A stretch of DNA of 8,623 bases from Alphaproteobacteria bacterium (GCA_023259685.1 JALRGP010000042.1:1-8623), one strand, 5' to 3'. Numbered from the stretch's first letter, positions 1-7,744 are shown. The notes: a model not told the origin generated them from the letters alone. Numbers and translations are program-made.

Positions 1-1
1 T

Positions 2-709
2 GTTTGGTGTTTAAGTGAATGGAAAGATTGGATTAATAATAAAGATTTAGGTCCCATTGCTTTTCAATTCGGCACACGCCCCTTAGTCACGCAAGAAAGC
101 CCTATTTCTATTGCATGGAAACACAAATTATTAACGTTGAAGCCGGGGGACGTGAAATTAAATAAATTCAGCCCCACTGGATTTTATTCATCGGCCGTTG
201 AAAATGATTTTTTAAAAGAGCTATACGCACGTTCGGATCGTCAAGTTTATTTTTCAACAATTAAAACAGATGATTGTCCTTTGTCATTGCCATTTGGGCA
301 ACGTGGGCGCGAGGTTTTTGTATCTGTGGCTGATATGGATAAAATTCAGCAATGGGAAAAAGAAGGTTTTTCACATATGATGAAAACCCCTAGCCATACA
401 CTTATCTTTGTGGACAGGGAAAAATATGATGACATTTTGAAAGACCAACGAGATTGTATGGGGTGCTTATCTCATTGTGTATTTAGTAATTTTGCACAAA
501 ATGAATCAGGGTCGACAGGACAAATCCCAGATCCAAGATCATTTTGTATTCAAAAAACCTTACAAGATATCGGCCATCATGGTGATATCGATCATAATTT
601 GATGTTTGCAGGGCATAATGCCTATCGTTTTGCGAGTGACCCTTTTTATAAAAATGGTTTTATACCGACGGTTCATCAATTATTTGACCATCTTGTGAAA
701 AACATTTAA
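2..709 (+). CDS. Nitronate monooxygenase-family flavoprotein, C-terminal half (5' end outside window)
   Basis: The frame is open from base 2 to the TAA ending at 709, giving 235 residues. It enters from the left, so a start inside the window (for example TTG at 137) is not the real one. The visible part matches the C-terminal half of long (about 460 aa) alphaproteobacterial nitronate monooxygenase/2-nitropropane dioxygenase-like proteins. The segment FQFGTRPLVTQESPI (codons 21-35) resembles the end of the FMN-binding TIM barrel. A cysteine cluster CMGCLSHC lies near 455-478, followed by DPRSFCIQKTLQDI and a terminal block with LMFAGHNAYRF and NGFIPTV, typical of this subgroup. Family members use FMN and oxygen to oxidise alkyl nitronates, though the true substrate of this cysteine-containing subgroup is unclear to me. 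It lies 85 bp before the TolC-like gene on the same strand, with no terminator seen between them. The family call is firm; the exact substrate is not. Confidence 0.8.
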   Translation, partial: VWCLSEWKDWINNKDLGPIAFQFGTRPLVTQESPISIAWKHKLLTLKPGDVKLNKFSPTGFYSSAVENDFLKELYARSDRQVYFSTIKTDDCPLSLPFGQRGREVFVSVADMDKIQQWEKEGFSHMMKTPSHTLIFVDREKYDDILKDQRDCMGCLSHCVFSNFAQNESGSTGQIPDPRSFCIQKTLQDIGHHGDIDHNLMFAGHNAYRFASDPFYKNGFIPTVHQLFDHLVKNI

Positions 710-743
710 AACAAATATGATAAAGTGGTGGCAACGTTAACAC

Positions 744-774
744 TTGACTATATAATCCCATCGTTTAATCTAAT
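744..774 (+). promoter_or_regulatory. Possible promoter for the TolC-like gene
   Basis: TTGACT (744-749) is five of six to a -35 box and TCTAAT (769-774) five of six to a -10 box, but the 19-bp spacer is long. A perfect TATAAT also lies at 751-756, directly after the TTGACT and without a good -35 of its own. Either would start RNA shortly before the gene. Weak evidence, by eye only. Confidence 0.3.
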
Positions 775-794
775 TTTTCATTTATATCTTTTAT

Positions 795-2276
795 TTGCTA
801 CAATTTTATTGTTGGTTCCAATTTGTTTTTAATTTGTTACGTTTTGTTTTATCTTGTGCCGTTGGTTTTGCTTGTTGCAGTTATAGCGCACCTAAAATTT
901 CTAAAATTCAATCTTGTCGTGATTTAAAAACCGCATTAGAGGCGGCATATCAAAACAACGGGTCTATTTTGGAAGCGCGTCAAAATGTTTTAGCTAATCA
1001 TGATAAAATCACCCAGTATTTGGCTGGATTCAAACCGACCGTGACGTTTAACGCTGGTCTTCAAAAAAGCTATAATTCCATTTCTAATACAGAAGCTGGT
1101 AATTCTCCAAATTCAAACAATCAATCAACTGGTGGTGAGCAAACGCAACGAACTTATGGTGTGCGTGGAGAATACAATATTTTTGAAGGCGGCCGTACCA
1201 TTCATGGATTTAAAGCACAAGATACGCAAATCAGATCACTTTGGGCAGATTTACAAAGCAAAGAACAAAATGTGTTGCTTGAAGTTATTAAATCATATTT
1301 AGATATTTTGTATTATCAAGGTGTGTGCAAAGCCTATAGAGCGGCGTTGGATCAATATAAACGCGCTTACGACAGTGCTTTTGAAAAACATAAGGTTGGA
1401 GAGGAAGCCCTCACCCAGGTTAAAAATGCTGAAGCCGAATACAACAATGCTTTGTCTATTCTTCATCAAAATGAACAACAATTGATTCAATCTCAAAATA
1501 ATTTTTATCAATTAACGGGGTTAGAAGCCCAAGATCTGCAATCGGTTGATTTTCCAAACGTTCAAAATATGCAAAATATTGAGCGTCTCTTTGAAAAAGC
1601 CAAAGACAAAAATCCAAATATTTTAAACGTCATTTTGCAACATAAAAGTGCCCAATATGAAAAACGCACAGCCGAAGGATCTATGTTGCCGCGAGCCGAT
1701 TTGTTTGTACAAGTCAATCGTTCCGAATCACCGTCACGTCAAGATGGAAAGGCTGATGATCCTAAAAACCAAAATTCTTTCCCTGGTGGACAGTTATTTA
1801 CAAATCTTTTTCAGACACAAACGCAATTTGGTATTAATGTGAAATGGACATTATATGATGGGGGGATTGCTCGGTCCCAAAGACGCTTAGCTCATGAAAA
1901 ATCTATGTTATCTCGCGTTACACTTAACAAAATTTTCCAACAACTTCGCCAAAATATCCGTGATGGTGTCAGTGCAATCAAGATTTATAAAGATAATATT
2001 GAGGTTCAAAAAGCACAAATCGACGCACGAAAAGTTGCGCTGGAAGCCACGATCCAAGAACAAAATGCAGGAACAAAAGTGGTCTTGGATGTTTTATTTG
2101 CTCAAAAATTTTTATTGGACGCCGAACGAGGATATCAAGAAGCATTACGGTCCTATTTCGTTGCTTATTACACATTATTGTCTATTGTTGGAGATTTGAC
2201 CCCAACCTATTTGAAATTAGGAATTCGCGAATTTAGTCCACTTGATCACTATGAACAAGCTAAAAAACGTTTGTAA
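795..2276 (+). CDS. TolC-family outer membrane efflux/secretion channel protein
   Basis: A 493-residue protein with two outer-membrane efflux (OEP) repeats. TolC proteins form trimeric beta-barrel/alpha-barrel tunnels that connect inner-membrane pumps or type I exporters to the outside. Repeat 1 runs roughly from residue 45 to 245, with the strand-turn FEGG (130-133) and the long helix pair through VGEEALTQVKNAEAEY (201-216). Repeat 2 runs from about 265 to 470, with the matching turn YDGG (354-357) and the conserved NAGTKVVLDVLFAQ helix (424-437). A hydrophobic signal-peptide-like stretch covers residues 13-32, ending at SA-PK. No in-frame ATG exists before residue 259, so the start is TTG: either 795 (used here) or 834, which would give a cleaner signal peptide and 480 residues. 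Neither has a visible ribosome binding site. No membrane-fusion or pump gene lies next to it, so the partner is unknown. A terminator follows directly. Confidence 0.88.
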   Translation: MLQFYCWFQFVFNLLRFVLSCAVGFACCSYSAPKISKIQSCRDLKTALEAAYQNNGSILEARQNVLANHDKITQYLAGFKPTVTFNAGLQKSYNSISNTEAGNSPNSNNQSTGGEQTQRTYGVRGEYNIFEGGRTIHGFKAQDTQIRSLWADLQSKEQNVLLEVIKSYLDILYYQGVCKAYRAALDQYKRAYDSAFEKHKVGEEALTQVKNAEAEYNNALSILHQNEQQLIQSQNNFYQLTGLEAQDLQSVDFPNVQNMQNIERLFEKAKDKNPNILNVILQHKSAQYEKRTAEGSMLPRADLFVQVNRSESPSRQDGKADDPKNQNSFPGGQLFTNLFQTQTQFGINVKWTLYDGGIARSQRRLAHEKSMLSRVTLNKIFQQLRQNIRDGVSAIKIYKDNIEVQKAQIDARKVALEATIQEQNAGTKVVLDVLFAQKFLLDAERGYQEALRSYFVAYYTLLSIVGDLTPTYLKLGIREFSPLDHYEQAKKRL

Positions 2277-2302
2277 TCAGGTTTTCTTGAAATAAATTTT
2301 TG

Positions 2303-2345
2303 ATATCAGCTACTTTAAAATATTCTCGTAGTAGCTGATATTTTT
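2303..2345 (+). terminator. Intrinsic terminator after the TolC-like gene
   Basis: A perfect 11-bp inverted repeat, ATATCAGCTAC (2303-2313) and GTAGCTGATAT (2331-2341), has a 17-nt loop and runs into TTTTT (2341-2345). It starts 27 bp after the TolC-like stop codon, in the gap between two convergent genes. The T-run is present only for plus-strand transcription, so it mainly serves the TolC-like gene. Confidence 0.8.
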
Positions 2346-2349
2346 GTGT

Positions 2350-2390
2350 GAAAAAATTTTTTCTTAAACCTACACTTTAATGAGGTTTAA
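2350..2390 (-). terminator. Weak hairpin over the 3' end of the phasin-like gene
   Basis: A perfect 8-bp inverted repeat, TTAAACCT (2364-2371) and AGGTTTAA (2383-2390), straddles the stop codon of the minus-strand gene. On that strand it is followed by an A6T6 run (2350-2361). The stem is AT-rich and the T-run is offset by seven bases, so this is only a possible terminator. Confidence 0.3.
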
Positions 2391-2745
2391 ATTTAGATCC
2401 CCAAAATGCCTGTGCCTTTGTATGGTTAGATTTTAAAAGATTGACGACATTTTTAGAATGCTCCATCGTTTTTTTAATGTGGCTTTCCATATGGTTAGAA
2501 CAATTTTGCACGTGTGATGATCCTTGATCTGCGGTTCCATGATGAACAGACATCATTTTTCCAATCATTGCGGTTGTGCTTTCCATGACTTCACTAAGAT
2601 ATTGCATTTGCATATCTTGAACTTTTTTCATAAAATCACTCATCATCTTGGTTGTTTGACAAATGCTTTCCACCTGATCATGATAGGTTGGCATTTGTCC
2701 AAAGGGATTAAAGGTTTTTTTACCTTTTGAATTTTTTTGATCCAT
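2377..2745 (-). CDS. Small helical phasin-like protein
   Basis: A 122-residue protein starting at ATG (2745-2743) and ending in TAA. It has no signal peptide or membrane segment. Residues 25-67 and about 86-118 are predicted by eye to be two long amphipathic helices rich in Met, Gln, Lys and Ser (for example MKKVQDMQMQYLSEVMES), with a His/Ser-rich break between them. The closing stretch VVNLLKSNHTKAQAFW resembles the helical pattern of phasin-family proteins, which coat polyhydroxyalkanoate granules in alphaproteobacteria. The match is one of pattern and length, not of a diagnostic motif, so another small cytoplasmic helical protein is possible. No strong ribosome binding site precedes the ATG. 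The gene converges on the TolC-like gene, and the first copy of the ~60-bp repeat begins 51 bp upstream of its start. That it is a real gene is likely; the function is tentative. Confidence 0.6.
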   Translation of the reverse strand: MDQKNSKGKKTFNPFGQMPTYHDQVESICQTTKMMSDFMKKVQDMQMQYLSEVMESTTAMIGKMMSVHHGTADQGSSHVQNCSNHMESHIKKTMEHSKNVVNLLKSNHTKAQAFWGSKFKPH

Positions 2746-2773
2746 GGGTCAAACAATTCTTTACTTACTCTCA

Positions 2774-2801
2774 TTTATAAGAATAAGCATATAATTATGA
2801 A
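2774..2801 (-). promoter_or_regulatory. Possible promoter of the phasin-like gene, -35 inside the repeat
   Basis: On the minus strand TTCATA (2801-2796) and TATAAA (2779-2774) stand 16 bp apart, about 30 bp upstream of the ATG. Each matches four or five of six consensus bases. The -35 candidate is the first six bases of repeat copy A. The region is very AT-rich, so chance matches are common. Confidence 0.25.
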
Positions 2802-2854
2802 TAAATAGTTAATTTTTAAAAAAATAAAAATTGATTTCTAATTTAAAAAATAAT
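2796..2854 (+). repeat. ~60-bp direct repeat, copy A
   Basis: This 59-bp AT-rich block recurs in the same orientation at 5274-5334. Both copies begin TATGAATAAATAGTTAATTT and end in TAATTTAAAAAATAAT. They differ only by a T/C change and two extra bases around the central A-run. Flanking sequences differ on both sides, so the repeat has defined edges. The two copies bracket rnj and the ISAs1 remnant. Confidence 0.9.
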
Positions 2855-2985
2855 CGTAACGACCAAGGTTTACCTACCTTAAAAATTTTTATTTTAGCCG
2901 GAATCATCAACAAATCTTAGAGAAATGAACGTCAATAGCTCCGTCCAATTCTTAAAAATCACGGATAGATGTGATGGTACAGAAT

Positions 2986-3083
2986 AAAAGCCTTACATAA
3001 GAGTTCATGAATCTGTGCATCGGAGCAATACCAAGATTCTCATCAAAACATACGCTTGGAAAGAACTCTAATGTAAGCGTTTT
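2986..3083 (-). terminator. 98-bp palindrome directly after rnj; probable terminator or palindromic repeat element
   Basis: Arms 2986-3006 and 3063-3083 pair over 21 positions with three mismatches. The core is CCTTACATAAGAGTTC against GAACTCTAATGTAAG. The 56-nt loop can fold further in two exclusive ways: GAATCT (3009-3014) with AGATTC (3034-3039), or CCAAG (3031-3035) with CTTGG (3055-3059). On the minus strand the structure starts 12 bases after the rnj stop codon and ends in CTTTTATTCT, which fits a 3'-end terminator. The size and shape also fit a mobile palindromic element like those known in Rickettsia, but no second copy is in the window. Confidence 0.55.
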
Positions 3084-3095
3084 ATGGTAATAAAA

Positions 3096-4736
<1,641 letters not shown>

Positions 4737-4763
4737 ATCAAAATTTTAAAACCAAAAACTTAA

Positions 4764-4798
4764 CTTATATTTTAGGAGAATATGTGTGCAATGGGCAA
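4764..4798 (-). promoter_or_regulatory. Possible rnj promoter
   Basis: On the minus strand TTGCCC (4798-4793) and TAAAAT (4774-4769) are 18 bp apart, about 30 bp upstream of the rnj ATG. An overlapping TATAAG (4769-4764) is an alternative -10. Matches are four and five of six; AT-rich DNA makes this weak evidence. Confidence 0.3.
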
Positions 4799-4859
4799 AT
4801 TTTTAGGATCAAAACTTACAACCCGACGATGTTTTGATCACATAAAAAATTCCCGCTAG
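4782..4859 (+). CDS. Tiny ORF with a good ribosome binding site (25 aa, doubtful)
   Basis: ATG at 4782 follows TTTAGGAGAAT, the clearest Shine-Dalgarno-like sequence in the window, and reads 25 codons to TAG. The peptide contains the stretch GSKLTTRRCFDHIKNSR, is basic, and has no signal or membrane segment; I do not recognise it. It overlaps the proposed divergent rnj promoter. It may be chance, a small protein, or the head of a lost gene. Confidence 0.2.
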   Translation: MCAMGKFLGSKLTTRRCFDHIKNSR

Positions 4860-4891
4860 AATGAGGGAAATCTAGAAAAAAACATACAAAC

Positions 4892-4957
4892 ATGAGATTG
4901 CTCACAGGTGGTATTGCCCATATTACTGCCAGGGGTGTCTCATTAAAATTTTCGTAA
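4892..4957 (+). pseudogene. Possible N-terminal scrap of a Y1/RAYT-like transposase
   Basis: A 21-codon open stretch contains GGIAHITARGV. This resembles the first strand of Y1 (IS200-like, REP-associated) transposases, which usually reads like YHVTSRGN. Nothing further of such a protein is seen before the stop at 4955. The match covers about ten residues, so chance is a real alternative. Confidence 0.2.
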
Positions 4958-5002
4958 AACTTAGTATAATTCAATTAGTGCAAACGCGTATTATCAACAT
5001 AA

Positions 5003-5278
5003 ATGGACTTAACAGATCATGAAACAAAAATTGTCACATTGATTGATGGGGTGAACGATATAGAAGATTCAAGGGAATTCTGGAGATTAGATCATACATT
5101 AGCCGAAATTTTAGATGCCATGGGATGTCAAAAGACAATAGCAGGAAAAATCTTATGAAAAAAAGCAGATTATGTTTTGAGTTTAAAGGAAAATCATCCA
5201 ACGTTTTATCGTGAAACAGCTCTTTATTTTAATGATGCTTTAAATAAAAGAGAAACCTATGAAGTTAATAAAGTATGA
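5003..5278 (+). pseudogene. ISAs1-family transposase remnant (internal deletion, in-frame stop, 3' truncated)
   Basis: One frame from ATG 5003 reads 91 codons interrupted by TGA at 5156-5158 and ending at TGA 5276-5278. Codons 13-37 (with DIEDSREFWRLDHTLAEIL) resemble the N-terminal 'DPR ... H.L.dIL' region of ISAs1 (H-repeat type) transposases. Codons 38-70 (DAMGCQKTIAGKI, then after the stop KKADYVLSLKENHPTFY) match the catalytic-core block containing 'DAMGCQ..IA' and 'ADYVLALKENQ'. In an intact ~370-aa transposase these blocks lie well over 100 residues apart, so codons 37/38 (around 5111-5116) mark an in-frame internal deletion. The remainder of the protein, including the rest of the DDE domain, is missing: it stops where repeat copy B begins. 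It cannot encode an active enzyme. Confidence 0.8.
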
Positions 5279-5334
5279 ATAAATAGTTAATTTTCTAAAA
5301 AAAATAAAAATTGATTTCTAATTTAAAAAATAAT
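5274..5334 (+). repeat. ~60-bp direct repeat, copy B
   Basis: This 61-bp copy matches 2796-2854 nearly base for base. It begins inside the last codon and stop of the ISAs1 remnant, exactly where transposase similarity ends, so the repeat edge coincides with a rearrangement breakpoint. It lies about 100 bp before the ABC exporter gene. Confidence 0.9.
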
Positions 5335-5354
5335 ATGATAAAAAAATAATTGCC

Positions 5355-5409
5355 CCCCACTTTTAATCACACCCGTACAAAATACTCTATTAGCTTTTTA
5401 AAATTGGGG
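5355..5409 (+). promoter_or_regulatory. Inverted repeat in the leader of the ABC exporter gene
   Basis: CCCCACTTTTAA (5355-5366) and TTAAAATTGGGG (5398-5409) pair over 12 positions with one mismatch across a 31-nt loop. The structure ends 23 bp before the ATG. It could be a leader hairpin, an operator-like site, or an old element end. No ribosome binding site follows it. Confidence 0.4.
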
Positions 5410-5432
5410 TTGTTATTCTAAAAAAAATAACT

Positions 5433-7163
5433 ATGCTTGATTGCATGAAACAAGATACATTTCAACGTCTCTTTAAACACTATTTATTGACTTATAAATC
5501 TCAGTTTTTTGTGGCTATTTTTTGCATGATTATATCATCTCTTGCAACCGCAGCTTTGCCTTATTTAATCAAACCACTATTTGACCGTGTTCTTTTCAAC
5601 ATGGATATGAATTTTTTGGTTATGTTTTGTTTTGTGATTTTTATAACTTTTTTGCTCAAAGGAATTGGGGGATATGGTGAAAATGTGATTTTAAGCGACG
5701 TAGGACAACGTATCATCATTGATATTCAACTAGATTTATTTAAAAAAATATTAAATGGAGATTTTTTAAATAAAAGCTCTGGTGATCTTGTGTGTTATTT
5801 TACGTCTAATGTCACCATTCTAAGGGGAGCACTCACAAATACAATTATTGGTATTGGAAGAGATTTTTTTACGTTGTTTTTTTTAATTGCACTGATGTTT
5901 TATAGGGATTTCACGTTGTCATGTGGAACTTTTATTGTCTTTCCCATAGCTATCATCCCAATTTTAAAACTATCAAGAAAAATGAAAAAAATATTTTACA
6001 ATAATCAAAATGAAATGGGAGAAATGAGCAGCTCTTTGATTCAAATTTTCCAAAATATTCGCATCGTCAAATCTTTCGTTCAAGAAAATGATGAGTATCA
6101 ACATGCAAAATCACAAATGTTGGGATTTTTGGATACTTTTAAAAAAAGTGCTCATATGCGATCTCTATCCAGCCCCATTATTGAAGTCATTGGAGCGCTG
6201 GGCATCGTTGGTGTGATTGCATATGGCGGACACCAAATTCTTCACCACCAAAAAACACCTGGGGATTTTATTTCTTTTATCACAGCCATGATTTTTGCTT
6301 ATGATCCATTAAAACGATTATCTAATTTAAATTCGTCATTACAAGAGGGGCTTGTGGCTACAAAACGTATTTTTGAATTAATGGATATGCCAGATATGAT
6401 CCAAAATCCATCAACACCACTTGCTTTACCAACGACGGTCAAGGGGCGCGTGAGCTTTGTGAATGTCACATTTGGTTATGGTAAAAAAATTTTATTTAAA
6501 AATTTATCATTTCATGTGGAGCCGGGAGAAAAAATTGCCTTTGTCGGCCCCAGTGGTGCAGGAAAATCAACCCTTATCAACCTTATCTGTCGTTTTATTG
6601 ACCCTTGGTCTGGGGAAGTGTGTCTGGATAACTTAAATATAAAAAATTTAGATTTGTCTGCTCTTCGAAGTGAAATATCCCTTGTGAGCCAAGAAATTGG
6701 ATTATTCAATCGTACAATTTTTGACAATATATCTTATGGGTGCCCTGATGTAACCTTGGATCAAGTGAAAGCAGCAGCACACAAAGCGGGAGCCCATAGG
6801 TTTATTGATACATTAGAGAATGGATATGATACCATTATTGGAGAGCACGGGTCCAAATTATCAGGAGGCCAACGTCAACGCTTGGCCATCGCAAGAGCTC
6901 TTCTTAAAAACGCTCCCATTTTGTTATTAGATGAGGCAACGTCTTCCTTAGATACCCAATCAGAACAAGCAATCCAAGAGACCCTTGAAACAATGATGAA
7001 TGACAAAACAACCATCATTGTCGCGCATCGTTTGTCAACCGTGAAACATTGTGACCGCATTTATGTGTTGGACCACGGTATGATCCAAGAACAAGGAAAC
7101 CACCAAACTCTTTTGTCTAAAGAAGGTCTATATTACCGTTTATTCCATGGACTTTCGTCGTAA
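5433..7163 (+). CDS. msbA: MsbA-like ABC exporter (fused permease and ATPase)
   Basis: A 576-residue half-transporter that would act as a homodimer in the inner membrane. MsbA-type proteins flip lipid A core or other lipids to the outer leaflet. The membrane domain (about 20-310) shows hydrophobic segments near 24-46, 60-78, 133-157, 160-178, 248-266 and 279-292. The ATPase has the A-loop Tyr349, Walker A GPSGAGKST (372-380), Q-loop Gln420, signature LSGGQ (476-480), Walker B ILLLDE (496-501), D-loop SSLD (504-507) and H-loop His532; all key residues are present. Length and the AALPYLIKPLFDRV motif near 40-53 fit MsbA and related rickettsial exporters, but a drug or peptide exporter cannot be excluded from sequence alone. 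The start may be ATG 5433 or ATG 5445; neither has a clear ribosome binding site. No terminator is visible after the stop. Confidence 0.85.
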   Translation: MLDCMKQDTFQRLFKHYLLTYKSQFFVAIFCMIISSLATAALPYLIKPLFDRVLFNMDMNFLVMFCFVIFITFLLKGIGGYGENVILSDVGQRIIIDIQLDLFKKILNGDFLNKSSGDLVCYFTSNVTILRGALTNTIIGIGRDFFTLFFLIALMFYRDFTLSCGTFIVFPIAIIPILKLSRKMKKIFYNNQNEMGEMSSSLIQIFQNIRIVKSFVQENDEYQHAKSQMLGFLDTFKKSAHMRSLSSPIIEVIGALGIVGVIAYGGHQILHHQKTPGDFISFITAMIFAYDPLKRLSNLNSSLQEGLVATKRIFELMDMPDMIQNPSTPLALPTTVKGRVSFVNVTFGYGKKILFKNLSFHVEPGEKIAFVGPSGAGKSTLINLICRFIDPWSGEVCLDNLNIKNLDLSALRSEISLVSQEIGLFNRTIFDNISYGCPDVTLDQVKAAAHKAGAHRFIDTLENGYDTIIGEHGSKLSGGQRQRLAIARALLKNAPILLLDEATSSLDTQSEQAIQETLETMMNDKTTIIVAHRLSTVKHCDRIYVLDHGMIQEQGNHQTLLSKEGLYYRLFHGLSS

Positions 7164-7210
7164 AATTTGTGTTACAATACAAAAAAAATTATTATTTACC
7201 AATCACGTTG

Positions 7211-7417
7211 ATGCAAAAAAATATCATTTATACCGTATGCGTTGTTGTGTTGATCGGACTATCGTACAGAACCGTGAGAAACTTCATTTTAGAGTATAAA
7301 GAAACAATATTAATCCGCAAACTATTATTGATTGGATCAAAAAACATCACTTGTCCGTGTATGAAATCAAAAAACATAGTGGCGACATTAAGAAAATTGA
7401 TACTGAAGATCTTTTGA
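7211..7417 (+). CDS. Small putative membrane peptide, possibly frameshifted (doubtful)
   Basis: From ATG 7211 (an upstream TTG at 7169 is also possible) the frame gives 68 residues. Residues 4-18 (NIIYTVCVVVLIGLS) form one hydrophobic segment, followed by a basic stretch. After about 7306 the next frame reads NPQTIIDWIKKHHLSVYEI and continues open to TAA at 7453-7455; it looks more protein-like than the tail of the annotated frame. A one-base frameshift could therefore have split an original protein of about 83 residues. It follows the ABC exporter by 47 bp on the same strand, but I recognise no family. It could equally be noise in a decayed region. Confidence 0.3.
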   Translation: MQKNIIYTVCVVVLIGLSYRTVRNFILEYKETILIRKLLLIGSKNITCPCMKSKNIVATLRKLILKIF

Positions 7418-7467
7418 ATAAAAGGTTTGCTGATTTATTAATGATTCCTGAATAATAATTATCTTTA

Positions 7468-7584
7468 AGACATCGTAACTACCAAGACTTTAAAATTATT
7501 TCTGATTCTTATAGATATAGGTGGAAAAGATTTAGTTTAAGATTTAACCTCATTGCTGCTATTTGCAACTTTGAGCGTACATGA
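7468..7584 (+). pseudogene. IS5-type transposase, C-terminal remnant
   Basis: The frame from 7468 to TGA 7582-7584 reads 38 codons. From about 7489 it contains FKIISDSYRYRWKRF and SLRFNLIAAICNFE. This closely resembles the conserved C-terminus of IS5-group DDE transposases, typically 'KIISDRYRNRRKRFGLRFNLIAAIYNFEL', common in Rickettsiales and Legionella genomes. Only the last 30 or so residues remain. The frame is closed upstream by TAA at 7456, and the catalytic DDE part is absent. Replacement of the usual RNRRKRFG by RYRWKRFS suggests drift after inactivation. Confidence 0.75.
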
Positions 7585-7744
7585 TGGGTTTTGCGTATAT
7601 GTCAGATCATCTTTTTGAGAAATTTGCTTTTTAAAAAGTTTTCGATCTATGATACATCATACAAGTAGTGATAAATACTTCTCAAATGTTTTGTATTTTT
7701 TTGTTATTTAAAATAGTTTTTATATTTTAATTTGGATAATTTTT

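Larger units (their letters stand above)
2746..3095. other. Intergenic region between phasin-like gene and rnj
   Basis: 350 bp without an intact gene. It holds the promoter region of the phasin-like gene (2746-2801), repeat copy A (2796-2854), an unassigned stretch (2855-2985) with stops in all frames on both strands that I read, and the 98-bp palindrome behind rnj (2986-3083). I saw no tRNA or recognisable riboswitch. The unassigned part could be eroded mobile DNA but shows no clear protein match. Confidence 0.6.
4737..5432. other. Decayed intergenic region between rnj and the ABC exporter
   Basis: 696 bp without an intact gene. In order it holds the likely rnj promoter, a 25-codon ORF with a good ribosome binding site (4782-4859), a 21-codon piece that may derive from a Y1 transposase (4892-4957), the ISAs1 transposase remnant (5003-5278), repeat copy B (5274-5334) and a hairpin in the leader of the ABC exporter (5355-5409). 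This mixture suggests repeated insertion and deletion. Confidence 0.65.
7164..7744. other. Decayed intergenic region after the ABC exporter
   Basis: 581 bp holding a short doubtful membrane-peptide ORF (7211-7417), an overlapping out-of-frame open stretch to 7455, the IS5-type transposase tail (7468-7584), and then 160 bp of very AT-rich DNA before the secreted-protein gene. That last part has several -10-like sequences (TAAAAT at 7709, TATATT at 7721) but no convincing paired -35. No tRNA, terminator or riboswitch was recognised. Confidence 0.6.

Noticed and set aside
744..756. TTGACT directly followed by TATAAT as a promoter
   Set aside because: The boxes are one base apart, so they cannot work together as -35 and -10.
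1299..1511. 70-codon open frame on the minus strand
   Set aside because: Lies wholly inside the TolC-like gene, whose frame carries clear family motifs; no start signal or recognisable protein.
1894..2199. 101-codon frame overlapping the TolC-like gene
   Set aside because: Out-of-frame reading of the second OEP repeat; no independent motif.
2524..2730. 68-codon His/Phe-rich frame opposite the phasin-like gene
   Set aside because: Its composition is the antisense of Met/Lys/Gln codons; no support beyond openness.
2855..2985. Possible third transposase remnant (open stretch reading NRNDQGLPTLKIF)
   Set aside because: No recognisable family motif on either strand and stops in all frames.
3009..3059. 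tRNA-like or cloverleaf fold in the rnj downstream palindrome
   Set aside because: No acceptor stem with T-loop GTTCRA sequence or anticodon arm; the stems found are mutually exclusive.
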